From: Butyricicoccus pullicaecorum DSM 23266
GTDB taxonomy: Bacteria > Bacillota > Clostridia > Oscillospirales > Butyricicoccaceae
Direction of reading: 5' to 3'
Length of the DNA stretch: 55,565 bases
Assembly: GCF_900167005.1 (NCBI RefSeq)
Contig: NZ_FUXW01000014.1
Span: forward strand, 1-55,565
Of the stretch, positions 1-8,777 are shown one piece after another (within the stretch, counting starts at the first letter, position 1; each line of letters begins with the position of its first letter). The position numbers were made by a program, and so were the translations under genes. The notes under the pieces were generated by a model. It was not told the DNA's origin, searched no databases, and saw nothing but the letters and a program-made list of their open reading frames with translations.

Positions 1-360
1 CACCGAATCAATCCCGCCCGCAGGCGACAAGCGGGTCCGGGTCTGCGACCCGGCGCGATCCAGCCGCGCAGGCTGGCCGCTCGCCGCAGCGAGCGGAATC
101 CCCTTTTTGATTCCCGGTGTCCGACCCGGGAATCAACCAAACCAAAAACACAAGCGCCGTCCGCAGACGGCGCTAACTTTCCGTTTTCCGTTCATGGCTT
201 GGCTGTCTTTTGCTGTTTCATCACTGCATAGATTGTCTGGCTTGGTTGGCAGAGCCAACCACAGCCTTGCGGAAAAATATTCCACAGGAATATTTTTAAG
301 ATCCGCAAGGTTACGGGAAAATACCCCACCGGGGTATTTTCTAAATCCGCAAGGCTCATA
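1..360 (+). repeat. Intergenic hairpin array R1 (window edge)
   Basis: Non-coding stretch made of consecutive perfect hairpins: a CCGGGTC/GACCCGG stem at 37-53, a CGCTCGCCGCAGCGAGCG word at 78-95, a GATTCCCGG/CCGGGAATC pair at 109-134, a GCCGTCCGCAGACGGC word at 156-171, then two AT-tipped palindromes (AAATATTCCACAGGAATATTT near 275-296 and AAATACCCCACCGGGGTATTT near 320-340) flanked by CCGCAAGG repeats. The 15-78 module recurs at 30417-30479 and 45770-45832, and the AT-tipped palindromes recur at 55268-55390. Short open frames here are by-products of the palindromes. The array ends in the terminator at 361-391 and probably belongs to a gene left of the window. Confidence 0.75.
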
Positions 361-391
361 AAAAGACCGTCTCATCATGAGACGGTCTTTT
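361..391 (+). terminator. Bidirectional intrinsic terminator
   Basis: Perfect stem AAAAGACCGTCTCA (361-374) with its complement at 378-391 and a 3-nt loop. A/T tracts on both sides allow termination in either direction. It closes array R1. The following 392-530 region is strikingly pyrimidine-rich on the + strand and holds no gene that I can support. Confidence 0.75.
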
Positions 392-570
392 CCATTTCCT
401 CCCTTTTCCCTCTCCTCCCCCACCCCAACCCGTTCCCAATCCGAAACCCTTTCCCGCTCTCCAAACCCACTTTTTCTTACGCCCCATCCACCCCAAATCA
501 TAACATTCCGCACCCTTTATTCCTTTATTTCTTTATCGCATCAGCGTTAAAGCAACTTCAAGCTTATCCC

Positions 571-599
571 TTGAATGATGCAATAAACTGTGCTAGAAT
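571..599 (+). promoter_or_regulatory. Sigma-A-type promoter of the NSS transporter
   Basis: TTGAAT at 571-576 and TAGAAT at 594-599 are separated by exactly 17 nt. Transcription would start near 606, leaving a leader of about 35 nt before the ATG at 641. Confidence 0.6.
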
Positions 600-640
600 A
601 GAGCCACGCGGTGTGATTTCCGCAGAAGGGGTAACAAACA

Positions 641-2017
641 ATGAAAGAAAGAGAAAAGTTTAGTTCCAGACTGGGCTTCATCCTGATCTCTGCCGGATGC
701 GCCATCGGTCTGGGCAACGTCTGGCGCTTTCCGTACATCACCGGCCAGTATGGCGGTGCAGCCTTCGTGTTCATCTACCTGCTGTTCCTGCTGATTCTCG
801 GACTGCCCATCATGGTTATGGAGTTCTCGGTCGGCCGAGCAAGTCAGCTCTCCGCCGCCCGCTCGTTCCATAAGCTTGAACCCAAGGGCAGTAAATGGCA
901 CCTGTACAGCTACGGCGCGATGCTGGGCAACTATCTGCTCATGGCATTCTATACCACCGTCGGCGGCTGGCTGATCGCCTACGTCTATAAAATGGCAAAG
1001 GGCGAGTTCGTAAACGTTGACCCGGACTTTATCACCGGCTCGTTCAGCACCATGCTGCAAAGCCCGGGCTATATGACCATCTGCATGGCAGTTGTCGTTT
1101 TGGCTTGCTTCGCGGTCTGCTCGTTCGGCCTGCGCGGCGGCGTCGAGAAGATCAATAAGATCCTGATGCTCGGCCTGCTGGCAATCATCGTCGTGCTGGT
1201 GTTCCGCTCGGTCACCCTCGACGGCGCAGCGGTTGGTCTGGAATTCTACTTAAAGCCCGATTTCTCCAAGCTGTATGAGGCAAAGGGCGGCCTGTTCGAG
1301 TCCATCTTTGCTGCAATGGGTCAGGCATTCTTCACCCTGTCGCTTGGTATCGGCGCACTGGCTATTTTCGGCTCGTACATTGACAAGGAGCGCTCGCTGA
1401 CCGGCGAAGCAATCTCCATCACCATTCTGGATACCTTTGTCGCGCTGATGGCGGGTATGATCATCTTCCCGGCCTGCTCGGCATTCGGCATCCAGGCAGA
1501 CTCCGGCCCGAACCTGCTGTTCATCACCCTGCCGAACATCTTCAATCAGATGGCAGGCGGACGCATCTGGGGCACGCTGTTCTTCATGTTCATGGCAGCG
1601 GCTGCTTTCACGACCATCATCGCAGTTTTCGAGAACATCATCTCGTTTGCGATTGACCTGTGGGGCTGGAGCCGTAAGAAGGCGATCATCCTCAACCTGG
1701 TCTTCATTCTGATCATCTCCATGCCGTGTATCCTGGGCTTCAATCTGTGGAGCGGTTTCCAGGTACCGCATGTCGGCAACATTCAGGATCTGGAGGACTT
1801 CATTGTCTCCAATAACCTGCTGCCGCTGGGTTCTGTGGTCTATCTGCTGTTCTGTACCTCGCGTTACGGCTGGGGCTGGAAGAACTTCATCGCAGAGGCA
1901 GACACGGGCAACGGTCTGAAGTTCCCGAGCAAGCTGCGGTTCTACTTCACCTGGATTCTGCCGCTGATCGTCCTGTTCATCTTCGTGATGGGCTATATCC
2001 AGAAGTTCGGCGCATAA
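641..2017 (+). CDS. Sodium-dependent neurotransmitter:sodium symporter (NSS) family transporter
   Basis: A 458-residue polytopic membrane protein of the SNF/NSS (LeuT-fold) family, which imports amino acids or related amines coupled to sodium. The family signature GNVWRFP lies at residues 25-31 in TM1, preceded by the SAGCAIGLGN segment that forms sodium and substrate sites in LeuT-type proteins. The length fits the shorter bacterial 11-12 TM members. The ATG at 641 follows a purine-rich AGAAGGGG. A close paralogue follows at 2105 in the same direction, separated by an intrinsic terminator, so the two are probably differentially transcribed. Substrate cannot be assigned from sequence alone. 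Confidence 0.93.
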   Translation: MKEREKFSSRLGFILISAGCAIGLGNVWRFPYITGQYGGAAFVFIYLLFLLILGLPIMVMEFSVGRASQLSAARSFHKLEPKGSKWHLYSYGAMLGNYLLMAFYTTVGGWLIAYVYKMAKGEFVNVDPDFITGSFSTMLQSPGYMTICMAVVVLACFAVCSFGLRGGVEKINKILMLGLLAIIVVLVFRSVTLDGAAVGLEFYLKPDFSKLYEAKGGLFESIFAAMGQAFFTLSLGIGALAIFGSYIDKERSLTGEAISITILDTFVALMAGMIIFPACSAFGIQADSGPNLLFITLPNIFNQMAGGRIWGTLFFMFMAAAAFTTIIAVFENIISFAIDLWGWSRKKAIILNLVFILIISMPCILGFNLWSGFQVPHVGNIQDLEDFIVSNNLLPLGSVVYLLFCTSRYGWGWKNFIAEADTGNGLKFPSKLRFYFTWILPLIVLFIFVMGYIQKFGA

Positions 2018-2047
2018 TCGCGCACATCAAGCGTTACACTGACCTTG

Positions 2048-2085
2048 AACACACGCAGGGGCGTGTCCTCTGCGTGTGTTTTGTA
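2048..2085 (+). terminator. Intrinsic terminator between the two NSS genes
   Basis: AACACACGCAG (2048-2058) pairs with CTGCGTGTGTT (2070-2080) and is followed by TTTTGT. It lies 31 nt after the first transporter and just before the ribosome binding site of the second, so it could also act as a leaky attenuator. Confidence 0.7.
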
Positions 2086-2104
2086 TTCTGAGAGGAAAAA
2101 AACT

Positions 2105-3475
2105 ATGCAAAATCGAGAGACCTTTGGCTCGCGACTGGGCTTTATTCTGATCTCTGCGGGCTGTGCGATCGGCCTGGGCAACGTCTGGCGATTCCCGTAC
2201 ATCACGGGTAAGTACGGCGGCGCGGCATTTATCCTGCTGTATCTGGCATTCCTGCTGCTGTTCGGTATTCCGGTTATGACGATGGAATTCTCGGTCGGAC
2301 GTGCATCGCGCCGGTCGATTTCGCGCTCGTTCCACGAGCTCGAACCCAAGGGCACCAAGTGGCATTGGTGGAGCTTCTTTGGCATCGCGGGCAATATCAT
2401 CCTGATGATGTTCTACACCACCATTGCCGGTTGGATGTTCATTTACTTCTATAAGTACGTCGCCGGTTCGTTCTCGTCCATGAGAGCAGCCGAAGTCGGG
2501 CAGGCCTTTGAGAAGATGACCGGTGACCCGGTCGTCAGCACGATTGCAATGGGTATCGCCGTTGTTCTGGGCTTTGCCGTGTGCTCGCTGGGCGTTAAGG
2601 AAGGCGTTGAGGCGGTCAATAAGAAGATGATGGCGCTGCTGATCGTGCTGATGGCAGTTCTGGCCATCCGTTCGATCACGCTGGACGGCGCACAGGCCGG
2701 CCTGCAGTACTACCTCATCCCGGATTTCAGCAAGATTACCGAAAACGGTGTTTGGAACGTCATGTACCAGGCCATGAGCCAGGCATTCTTTACCCTGTCG
2801 GTCGGCATGGGCGGTATGGCGATTTTCGGCTCGTACATCGGCCGCGAGCGCTCGCTGCTCGGTGAGTCCATCAACGTCGCTGCACTCGATACCTTTGTCG
2901 CACTGTGCTCCGGTCTGATCGTTATTCCGGCATGCTTTGCCTTTGACGTAGACCCGGGTTCCGGCCCTCCGCTCATCTTCATCACTCTGCCGAGCGTGTT
3001 CGAGCAGATGCCGGGCGGCCGTTTCTGGGGTGCGCTGTTCTTCCTGTTTATGATCTTCGCGGCTATGTCCACGGTCATCGGTGTTATGGAGAACATTATC
3101 TCGTGCTTTACCGACCTGTTCCCCAGCCTGTCGCGCAAGAAGATGTGCCTCATCGGCACCATCGGCCTGTTCATCCTGTCGCTTCCGGCAGTTCTGGGCT
3201 TTAATCTGTGGAGCGACGTTCAGCTGCTGGGCGGCAATATCCTGGATTTCGAGGATTTCCTCGTATCCAATAATATCCTGCCCATCGGCTCGTGCATTTA
3301 CGTCCTGTTCTGCTGCCTGAAGAACGGCTGGGGCTGGAAGAACTTTATGGCTGAGGCAAATAGCGGTAAGGGTCGAAAGTTCCCGAATTGGGCGAGAGGC
3401 TATTGCACAGTCGTCGTCCCGATCGCGATCGTGGTCATTCTGGTTATGGGATATATCACTAAGTTTGCGGGTTAA
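2105..3475 (+). CDS. Second NSS-family sodium-dependent transporter
   Basis: A 456-residue tandem paralogue of the upstream gene, sharing the TM1 signature GNVWRFP at residues 25-31 and long identical stretches through TM1-TM2. It should be an inner-membrane sodium symporter for an amino acid or amine. The frame is open further upstream (from 2045), but that extension overlaps the terminator hairpin. The start at 2105 has AGAGGAAAAA just upstream and gives an N-terminus aligned with the first copy. Divergence in the middle helices (for example around residues 140-170) suggests a different substrate. Array R2 begins 11 nt after the stop. Confidence 0.92.
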   Translation: MQNRETFGSRLGFILISAGCAIGLGNVWRFPYITGKYGGAAFILLYLAFLLLFGIPVMTMEFSVGRASRRSISRSFHELEPKGTKWHWWSFFGIAGNIILMMFYTTIAGWMFIYFYKYVAGSFSSMRAAEVGQAFEKMTGDPVVSTIAMGIAVVLGFAVCSLGVKEGVEAVNKKMMALLIVLMAVLAIRSITLDGAQAGLQYYLIPDFSKITENGVWNVMYQAMSQAFFTLSVGMGGMAIFGSYIGRERSLLGESINVAALDTFVALCSGLIVIPACFAFDVDPGSGPPLIFITLPSVFEQMPGGRFWGALFFLFMIFAAMSTVIGVMENIISCFTDLFPSLSRKKMCLIGTIGLFILSLPAVLGFNLWSDVQLLGGNILDFEDFLVSNNILPIGSCIYVLFCCLKNGWGWKNFMAEANSGKGRKFPNWARGYCTVVVPIAIVVILVMGYITKFAG

Positions 3476-3486
3476 GACACAACCTG

Positions 3487-3857
3487 CACCGCACCCAATA
3501 TTGAAGTTTTCGCCAGCCTTTTTCAAAAGGCTGCGGGTTCTCAGGGCAGAGCCCTGAGCCGGACTCCGCAGAGTCCGGAACCCCCTTTTTGATTTTCGCT
3601 TCTGCGAAAATCAACTAAAAAAGAATAAAAAAGCGCGTCCGCAGACGCGCAATACTTCGCGCACAAAGTGCGCTCATGAGAAAGACCGTCCGAGAGGACG
3701 GTCTTTCTTTTTTTGTTTGTTTCGGTTGAAACCCGGGTCGGACACCGGGTTTCAAAAGGGGATTTCGCCATCTGCGGATGGCGACTTGAGGCTCTGCCTC
3801 AAGACTCCGCAAGCCTTTCGAGAAAGGCTTGAGCGAAAGCTTCAATTGGGGGTGCGG
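3487..3857 (+). repeat. Two-sided hairpin array R2 between convergent genes
   Basis: Starts with GCACCGCACCC and ends with the mirror motif GGGTGCGG. Order from the left: CAGCC/GGCTG hairpin (3514-3533), CTCAGGGC/GCCCTGAG (about 3540-3558), GGACTCCGCAGAGTCC (about 3561-3576), GATTTTCGC/GCGAAAATC (3591-3614), GCGCGTCCGCAGACGCGC (about 3632-3649), GCGCAC/GTGCGC (3659-3674), terminator. Mirror modules follow: GAAACCCGGG..CCGGGTTTC, GCCATCTGCGGATGGC, CTTGAGGC/GCCTCAAG, CAAGCCTTTCGAGAAAGGCTTG. It fills the whole gap between the NSS gene and the stop of the response regulator. Confidence 0.8.
3683..3720 (+). terminator. Intrinsic terminator inside array R2
   Basis: GAAAGACCGTCC pairs with GGACGGTCTTTC around the loop GAGA and is followed by a T-rich tract on the + strand, so it serves the rightward NSS transcript. 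Confidence 0.8.
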
Positions 3858-3860
3858 CGA

Positions 3861-5405
3861 TTACTTTTCCTCTTCCAACCGAAAATCCTTCGGTTTCTGT
3901 CCGGTCGCCTTTTTAAACAGCTTGGAGAAATACACCGGGTCAGGGATGCCGACCGCTTCGGCGATCTCATACGTTTTCATGGCCGTCGTGCGCAATAAGA
4001 CCTTCGCACGCTCAATGCGCACCTGCTGGATATACCCACTGATATTCTGTCCCACTTCCCTTTTGAACAGCTTACTCAGATAGCTCGCGGACAGATGGAC
4101 ATAATCAGCCAGACCCTCAAGCGACAACTCTCCGGCATAATTCTGGTCAATGTACTGCTTGACGCGGAACACCAGATCGTCCAGATCGGTTGCATTCATG
4201 CAAATGCGGTCGAGGACGGCGGTCAGATAGCCGCGCAGAAGCTGCTCGATCTCGTCGATCGCACCGCTGTCGAGCAGCGCACGTTCGCTGGCAAGCGAAG
4301 CGTCGGTCAGCAAAATTTCCAGATTATAGCTAATCAGCAAGCCCTGACCGCACTCGTACAGAATGACCGCGATGCGGCGCACACTGGGGAACGGGATAGC
4401 CTCCCGGCGCAGATAGGCAAACAGACGGTCAAGACCGCTGATGACCGCGCCGCGGTTGCGGTTTTCCAGTGCGCTCTGGATGGTGCGCAGTTCCTCGGTG
4501 ATGCGGGAAGCGTGCAGGTCGGACAGGACGGGCAGCTGACCGTAGGAAATGACCGGCATCTGCGGGCTGTACTCGGCGAGCTGCTGGGCGTGGTCGGCCT
4601 CGCGTGCCGCGTCGGACAGCTCGAGCGGGCTGTGGTGGTGGGCACTGATGCCCACGGTGATCTGAAAGTCGGTGGTCTGCTGGACGGTCTGCACGACCTG
4701 ATGGCAGGCCTCGGTCGGGTCAAAGCCGACCGGTGCGCACAGGATGATGTAGCAGAACCGCTCACCGCGCGGGATGAAATAGACCGTGTACTCGCCCATC
4801 GCCTGCCGCCACATCTCGCGCACTTCGCTTTGAAAGGCGATGCGGTCGGCTTCGGTGTGGATGTCGTCCAGACCGAAGCGCAGCACGTAGCAGCTGGACA
4901 GATCGAGTCCGAGCGCGTTGGTGCGCTCCATGGTGTAGAGCAGCGACTGCACCGGGTCGAAAATCAGCTGGTGCAGGAACAGCTCGCACGCCAGTACGTC
5001 GGCCTGCTTGTCGGTCTTGCGCACCTGATCTTCGGCCAGACGCTGTTTTGCCTTGTCCAGAGCCGCGAGCAGACTGTCCTCCGAGGTCGGTTTGAGCACA
5101 AAATCAACCACACGGTAGTTGATGGCCTGCTGGGCGTAGGAAAAGTCGGGGAAGCCGGTCAGAATGATGACCTTGCAGGCCGGGTGGTTCTCGCTGATCC
5201 ACCGGGCAAGCTCCAGACCGTCCACCTCGGGCATGCGGATATCTGAGATCACAATATCGGGCGCTTCCTGCGCGAATTGCAGCATGGCCTCGCGGCCGTC
5301 GCGTGCGATGTTTAAGATATGGCAGTCGTGGGCAGCCCAGTCGATCGCGTGTGACAGTGCGCTCAGGATCGCTGGTTCATTGTCCACCAGAAGTACGTTG
5401 TACAT
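3861..5405 (-). CDS. Two-component response regulator, AraC/YesN type
   Basis: A 514-residue cytoplasmic DNA-binding regulator. The N-terminal receiver domain shows acidic residues D8/E10 and phospho-acceptor D55 (ISDIRMP), with a conserved Lys in VLKPTSED. A long linker domain follows, and the C-terminal about 100 residues form an AraC-type double helix-turn-helix (LADYVHLSASYLSKLFK; IAEAVGIPDPVYFSKLFK). Its start overlaps the 3' end of the sensor kinase by 29 nt, which implies translational coupling. The pair diverges from a sugar ABC importer at 7369, so control of that importer is the likely role (inference from YesMN-type systems). The stop codon abuts array R2. Confidence 0.93.
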   Translation of the reverse strand: MYNVLLVDNEPAILSALSHAIDWAAHDCHILNIARDGREAMLQFAQEAPDIVISDIRMPEVDGLELARWISENHPACKVIILTGFPDFSYAQQAINYRVVDFVLKPTSEDSLLAALDKAKQRLAEDQVRKTDKQADVLACELFLHQLIFDPVQSLLYTMERTNALGLDLSSCYVLRFGLDDIHTEADRIAFQSEVREMWRQAMGEYTVYFIPRGERFCYIILCAPVGFDPTEACHQVVQTVQQTTDFQITVGISAHHHSPLELSDAAREADHAQQLAEYSPQMPVISYGQLPVLSDLHASRITEELRTIQSALENRNRGAVISGLDRLFAYLRREAIPFPSVRRIAVILYECGQGLLISYNLEILLTDASLASERALLDSGAIDEIEQLLRGYLTAVLDRICMNATDLDDLVFRVKQYIDQNYAGELSLEGLADYVHLSASYLSKLFKREVGQNISGYIQQVRIERAKVLLRTTAMKTYEIAEAVGIPDPVYFSKLFKKATGQKPKDFRLEEEK

Positions 5406-7155
5406 CGTGTTCTCCTTCCGTTTTATCGATGGGAATGATGATCAGCACGACCGTGCCGGTACCCGGCATGGAACTCATGCGGAATGTGCCGTGTGTCCCA
5501 TACATGAGTTCCAAGCGTTTGCGGATGTTGTCGAGGGCGATGTGGTTGTGCGCACCGGGCGACACCGCACCCTGTAAAAAGCCCACGCCGTCATCCTCCA
5601 CGCGGATGTAGACGCTGTCGTCCTCCTCCCAGATTTTGACGCTCACCTTGCCGCCGCCGCGCTTGGGTTCCAGACCGTGCACGACCGAGTTTTCTACCAG
5701 CGGCTGAATGGTGAGCTTGGGGAGGTAGTAATCGAGGATAGACGAGTCTGCATAGTCGATTTCGTATTGCAGCGCGTTTTCAAACCGCGCTTTTTGCAGG
5801 TCGAGGTAGTAGCGGACGTAGGCGAGTTCCTGCCGGAAGGTGACCTTGGGCGCACCGTTTTTGCCGATCGTGCCGTGCAGCAGACCGGCGAGGTCGGTGA
5901 CCATGCGGCTGGTCTCCTTCTGCCCTGCCTCCATGCAGCGCAGGTTGATGACCTGTAAGACATTGAAGATAAAGTGTGGATTGATCTGCGCTTCGAGCAT
6001 TTTGAACTCGCTTTCGCGCAGCAGCACGCCCTTTTTGTAGGCATCCTGATAGAGGTCGGTGAGCGTGTCGGCCATGCGGTTGAAGGTGTCGGCCATGCCG
6101 GCAAGCTCCTGATATTCGGGCGCGTCCATGCGCACCGATAAATCGCCTTCAGCCATGCGGTCGAGTGTCTGCTGGGTGTGGGCGAAGGGACGGAGCAGAC
6201 CGCGGTAAGCGTAGATTGCCGAAATCAGCACACCGATGAAGATGAGGCTGGTCAGCAGAACATACCAGGCCGCCGTCGTGTGCACACCGGTCAAAATTTC
6301 GCGCTGCGGGACGCAGACATCCAGAATCATGTCGCCGACTGCCGCGCGACAGTGCAGATAATCGCCGTCCGCCCAGTGGATGGCCTGCGAGACACCGTTT
6401 GAGGTGCCGTCCAGTGTGCGCAGATCGACCAGCAGATCACCGACTAAGCGGTCGCTTGCCGCATAGAGCAGATTGCCCTGTGCGTCGGACAGCATGACCT
6501 CGGCGCCCGGGTAGACCGACTGGAGCGGAGCTGCGTCGATGAGCGCGGCGGTGTCCACTTCCAGAATGAGCTTGCCCAGACAGCGCGCGGGGTCGTTGAG
6601 CGAGTTGTAATCGACGACCATATAGGAATATTCTGCGTTATTGGCCAGCGCGATCAGCGACTGGGTCGAGTTGCGGTCGGGAAACAGACGAAATACTGTT
6701 TCCAAACGGCCATACTCAGCCTGATAGATACCGCTGCGCGAGGCCGGAAAGGCAATGCCGTCCTGACGAAACAGGAAAATGGAGTGCACATATTGATCGT
6801 CCCAAGCGGCATTGAACAGGGTTGCCCGACCGATTTCCTGCTGTACCAGCTCGGCCTGTGTGCCGACTGGGTTTTGACTGCTGTGCATGACCGACTGCAC
6901 GGTATCACTGCCAAGCGTGAAATAAATGATACTTTGCGCCTGACTGAGCGCATCGGTCGTGGAATTTACCAGCTGATCGGTATAATATTGCGTCATGTGC
7001 TCGGCCTGTGTGCGCATCTGACGGGAGACAAAACCGAAGAAGAGCAGCAGAGAGGCGGCAAGGGGAATGATAATCGCGGCGAGCATGAGGCGCAAGCCGG
7101 TGCGCAGCAGCGACTTTTTGGACTTGTTTTGACGTGCCTGCTCGGCGTGTTGCAT
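5377..7155 (-). CDS. Sensor histidine kinase, YesM type
   Basis: A 592-residue membrane sensor. TM1 is at about residues 22-45 and an extracytoplasmic sensing region of about 240 residues follows. TM2 is at about 290-312, followed by a HAMP segment. The His_kinase motif QINPHFIFN carries the phosphorylated His, and the ATP-binding domain includes the N-box-type LVENSVVHG and the G-box DDGVGF. This arrangement is typical of LytS/YesM family kinases that sense sugars or oligosaccharides, often with a binding protein. GGGAGGGAT precedes the ATG. It is transcribed first in the kinase-regulator operon, divergent from the sugar-binding protein across a 213-nt gap. Confidence 0.93.
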   Translation of the reverse strand: MQHAEQARQNKSKKSLLRTGLRLMLAAIIIPLAASLLLFFGFVSRQMRTQAEHMTQYYTDQLVNSTTDALSQAQSIIYFTLGSDTVQSVMHSSQNPVGTQAELVQQEIGRATLFNAAWDDQYVHSIFLFRQDGIAFPASRSGIYQAEYGRLETVFRLFPDRNSTQSLIALANNAEYSYMVVDYNSLNDPARCLGKLILEVDTAALIDAAPLQSVYPGAEVMLSDAQGNLLYAASDRLVGDLLVDLRTLDGTSNGVSQAIHWADGDYLHCRAAVGDMILDVCVPQREILTGVHTTAAWYVLLTSLIFIGVLISAIYAYRGLLRPFAHTQQTLDRMAEGDLSVRMDAPEYQELAGMADTFNRMADTLTDLYQDAYKKGVLLRESEFKMLEAQINPHFIFNVLQVINLRCMEAGQKETSRMVTDLAGLLHGTIGKNGAPKVTFRQELAYVRYYLDLQKARFENALQYEIDYADSSILDYYLPKLTIQPLVENSVVHGLEPKRGGGKVSVKIWEEDDSVYIRVEDDGVGFLQGAVSPGAHNHIALDNIRKRLELMYGTHGTFRMSSMPGTGTVVLIIIPIDKTEGEHDVQRTSGGQ

Positions 7156-7368
7156 CGGATATCCCTCCCGTTCCTTTGTATCATATCACATTTCCCCGCG
7201 AAACGGCAGGGGTATTTTTGTTTCCTTTGACCGATTCACAGTTCAAATTATTACTACAAACCGACCAATTATTCCCTACTTTCGGACATTGCCCATGTGC
7301 TAAAATAGAGCCAAGAGAGAGGTAGGCAACAAAGGCCGACCGGAAAGAAGAAGAGGAGGAACCAGAAA
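7156..7368. promoter_or_regulatory. Divergent control region between kinase and sugar importer
   Basis: The gap contains two similar direct words, GACCGATT near 7227 and ACCGACCAATT near 7260, a -10-like TAAAAT at 7301-7306 on the + strand, and a -10-like TATGAT on the - strand near 7180. No strong -35 is visible for either direction, as expected for activator-dependent promoters. Binding by the adjacent AraC-type regulator is inference. Confidence 0.35.
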
Positions 7369-8691
7369 ATGAAAAAGAGATTGACCGCACTTGCACTGGC
7401 GGCTCTGATGACCGCGGGCTGTCTGTCCGGCTGTGGCGGCGGCACCGAGACCACCGATGAGGGCGCAAGCACCGAGTCCACCGGCAGCGAGATCGTCATC
7501 AATTACCCCACCTTCCAGTGTGGCGTCAACACCGCATCACCGGTAGTCGATCAGCTGATCGAGGAGTTCAACGCAGAGTATGCAGGCAAGTACCGCATCC
7601 AGAAGGAAGACGTACCGGGCGATGCAAACTACGTTGACAAGATCAAGGTACAGCTGGGTACCGGCGATCTGCCCCCGGTCGTATACGGCGGCGGTTACAA
7701 CCTGCTCGACCTGGCACTGGCAAAGGACGTCGTTGTTGACCTGACTCCTTATGTAGAAGCTGACCCCGAGTGGAAGGCACTGTACTCTGACGTTGCACTG
7801 ACCACCAACTCCCGCGACGGCAAGATCTACGCATCTTCGTCCGAGGGCAGCCTGGTCGGTTACTTCTACAACAAGGATCTGTTCGCACAGGCTGGCATCG
7901 ACGCACCGGCAACCACCTGGGACGAGTTCTGGCAGCAGTGCGATAAGCTGAAGGCAGCAGGCATCACGCCTCTGGCACTGGATACCGCAGATTCCGCATG
8001 GGTTACCTCGCTGTGGGCAGGCGCAATGATCGCAACCAGCGGTGATGAAGGTTACGAGTTCATGAAGCAGATGAACCCGATCGACTACAACAACCAGCCC
8101 ACCATCGACGCATTCACCAACGTACAGAAGATGCTGCAGGAGTACACCACCCTCGATGCAATCGGCGGTAAGTACGAGCACGCAGCAAACAACTTCCTGT
8201 CCGGTCAGGCTGCAATGATCGCAAACGGCCCCTGGATGATCGGTGACTTCTCCGATGAGACCAAGACCACCGCAGACTTCGCTGACAAGGTTGGCGTAGC
8301 GATCTTCCCGGGCAACTTCGTATACGACGCACCGATTCAGGGCTACTTCGTCACCAAGCAGGACGATCCGGCACTGGAAGAGGCAGCTGTTGAGATGGTT
8401 AAGTTCTTCACCTCTGCACATGCACAGCAGGTAGCGCTGGAAGTACAGGGCATGGTACCGGCTTCCTCGACTGTTGAGATCACCGAGACTGCAAAGCAGA
8501 ATTATCCGCTGCTCGTCGAGTTCCTCGACCTGGCAGAAGGCGCAACCGTACGCACGGATAACCTGCAGGCAACCATGTATCCGAACCTGCTGGATGTTGT
8601 ATCGCAGGATCTGCCGCTGCTGGCTTCTGGCGAGATGACCGCAACCGAGTTCTGCCAGACTCTGAGCACCGAAGCTGCAAAGAATCAGTAA
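7369..8691 (+). CDS. Extracellular sugar-binding lipoprotein of an ABC importer
   Basis: A 440-residue family 1 solute-binding protein. The N-terminus is a lipoprotein signal with two possible lipobox cysteines (MTAGC, LSGC) at residues 18 and 22, followed by a Gly/Thr/Glu-rich linker. The mature part has the usual carbohydrate-binding pattern: a GTGDLPPVVYGG segment, a YNKDLFAQAG hinge region, and GQAAMIANGPWMIGDF, typical of this family. It should capture an oligosaccharide outside the membrane and deliver it to the two permeases downstream. A terminator-like hairpin after the gene would give it higher expression than the permeases. AGGAGGAACC precedes the start. Confidence 0.93.
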   Translation: MKKRLTALALAALMTAGCLSGCGGGTETTDEGASTESTGSEIVINYPTFQCGVNTASPVVDQLIEEFNAEYAGKYRIQKEDVPGDANYVDKIKVQLGTGDLPPVVYGGGYNLLDLALAKDVVVDLTPYVEADPEWKALYSDVALTTNSRDGKIYASSSEGSLVGYFYNKDLFAQAGIDAPATTWDEFWQQCDKLKAAGITPLALDTADSAWVTSLWAGAMIATSGDEGYEFMKQMNPIDYNNQPTIDAFTNVQKMLQEYTTLDAIGGKYEHAANNFLSGQAAMIANGPWMIGDFSDETKTTADFADKVGVAIFPGNFVYDAPIQGYFVTKQDDPALEEAAVEMVKFFTSAHAQQVALEVQGMVPASSTVEITETAKQNYPLLVEFLDLAEGATVRTDNLQATMYPNLLDVVSQDLPLLASGEMTATEFCQTLSTEAAKNQ

Positions 8692-8707
8692 TGAAAGTTT
8701 GGAAGGG

Positions 8708-8737
8708 AAAAAGCCTGCCTGAGGGGCAGGCTTTTTC
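8708..8737 (+). terminator. Intercistronic terminator/attenuator hairpin
   Basis: AAAAAGCCTGCC (8708-8719) pairs with the complementary arm ending in GGCAGGCTTTTT around a short loop. It sits between the binding protein and the first permease, where partial termination or mRNA protection commonly sets a high binding-protein:permease ratio. Confidence 0.7.
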
Positions 8738-8777
8738 ACCCCAAAAAAGGAGAAACAACGAGGGAGGATGACCCTGC

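Noticed and set aside
107-361. Short ORFs inside arrays (also in R2, R4, R5, R7, R10)
   Set aside because: They arise because the CG-rich palindromes lack stop codons; the same peptide fragments recur in many arrays and carry no ribosome binding site.
2027-3526. 499-codon frame opposite the second NSS gene
   Set aside because: It is an antisense shadow rich in His/Gln/Arg/Asp, typical of GC-rich reverse frames, with no ribosome binding site.
3487-3857. Insertion sequence remnants
   Set aside because: No transposase fragment or open frame of that kind is inside or beside any array; only the terminal inverted motif resembles a MITE, which is discussed as a finding.
4095-5246. 383-codon rightward frame over the response regulator
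   Set aside because: Antisense shadow of a gene with clear receiver and AraC domains.
7156-7368. Riboswitch upstream of the sugar importer
   Set aside because: No recognisable riboswitch core or terminator/antiterminator pair was visible.
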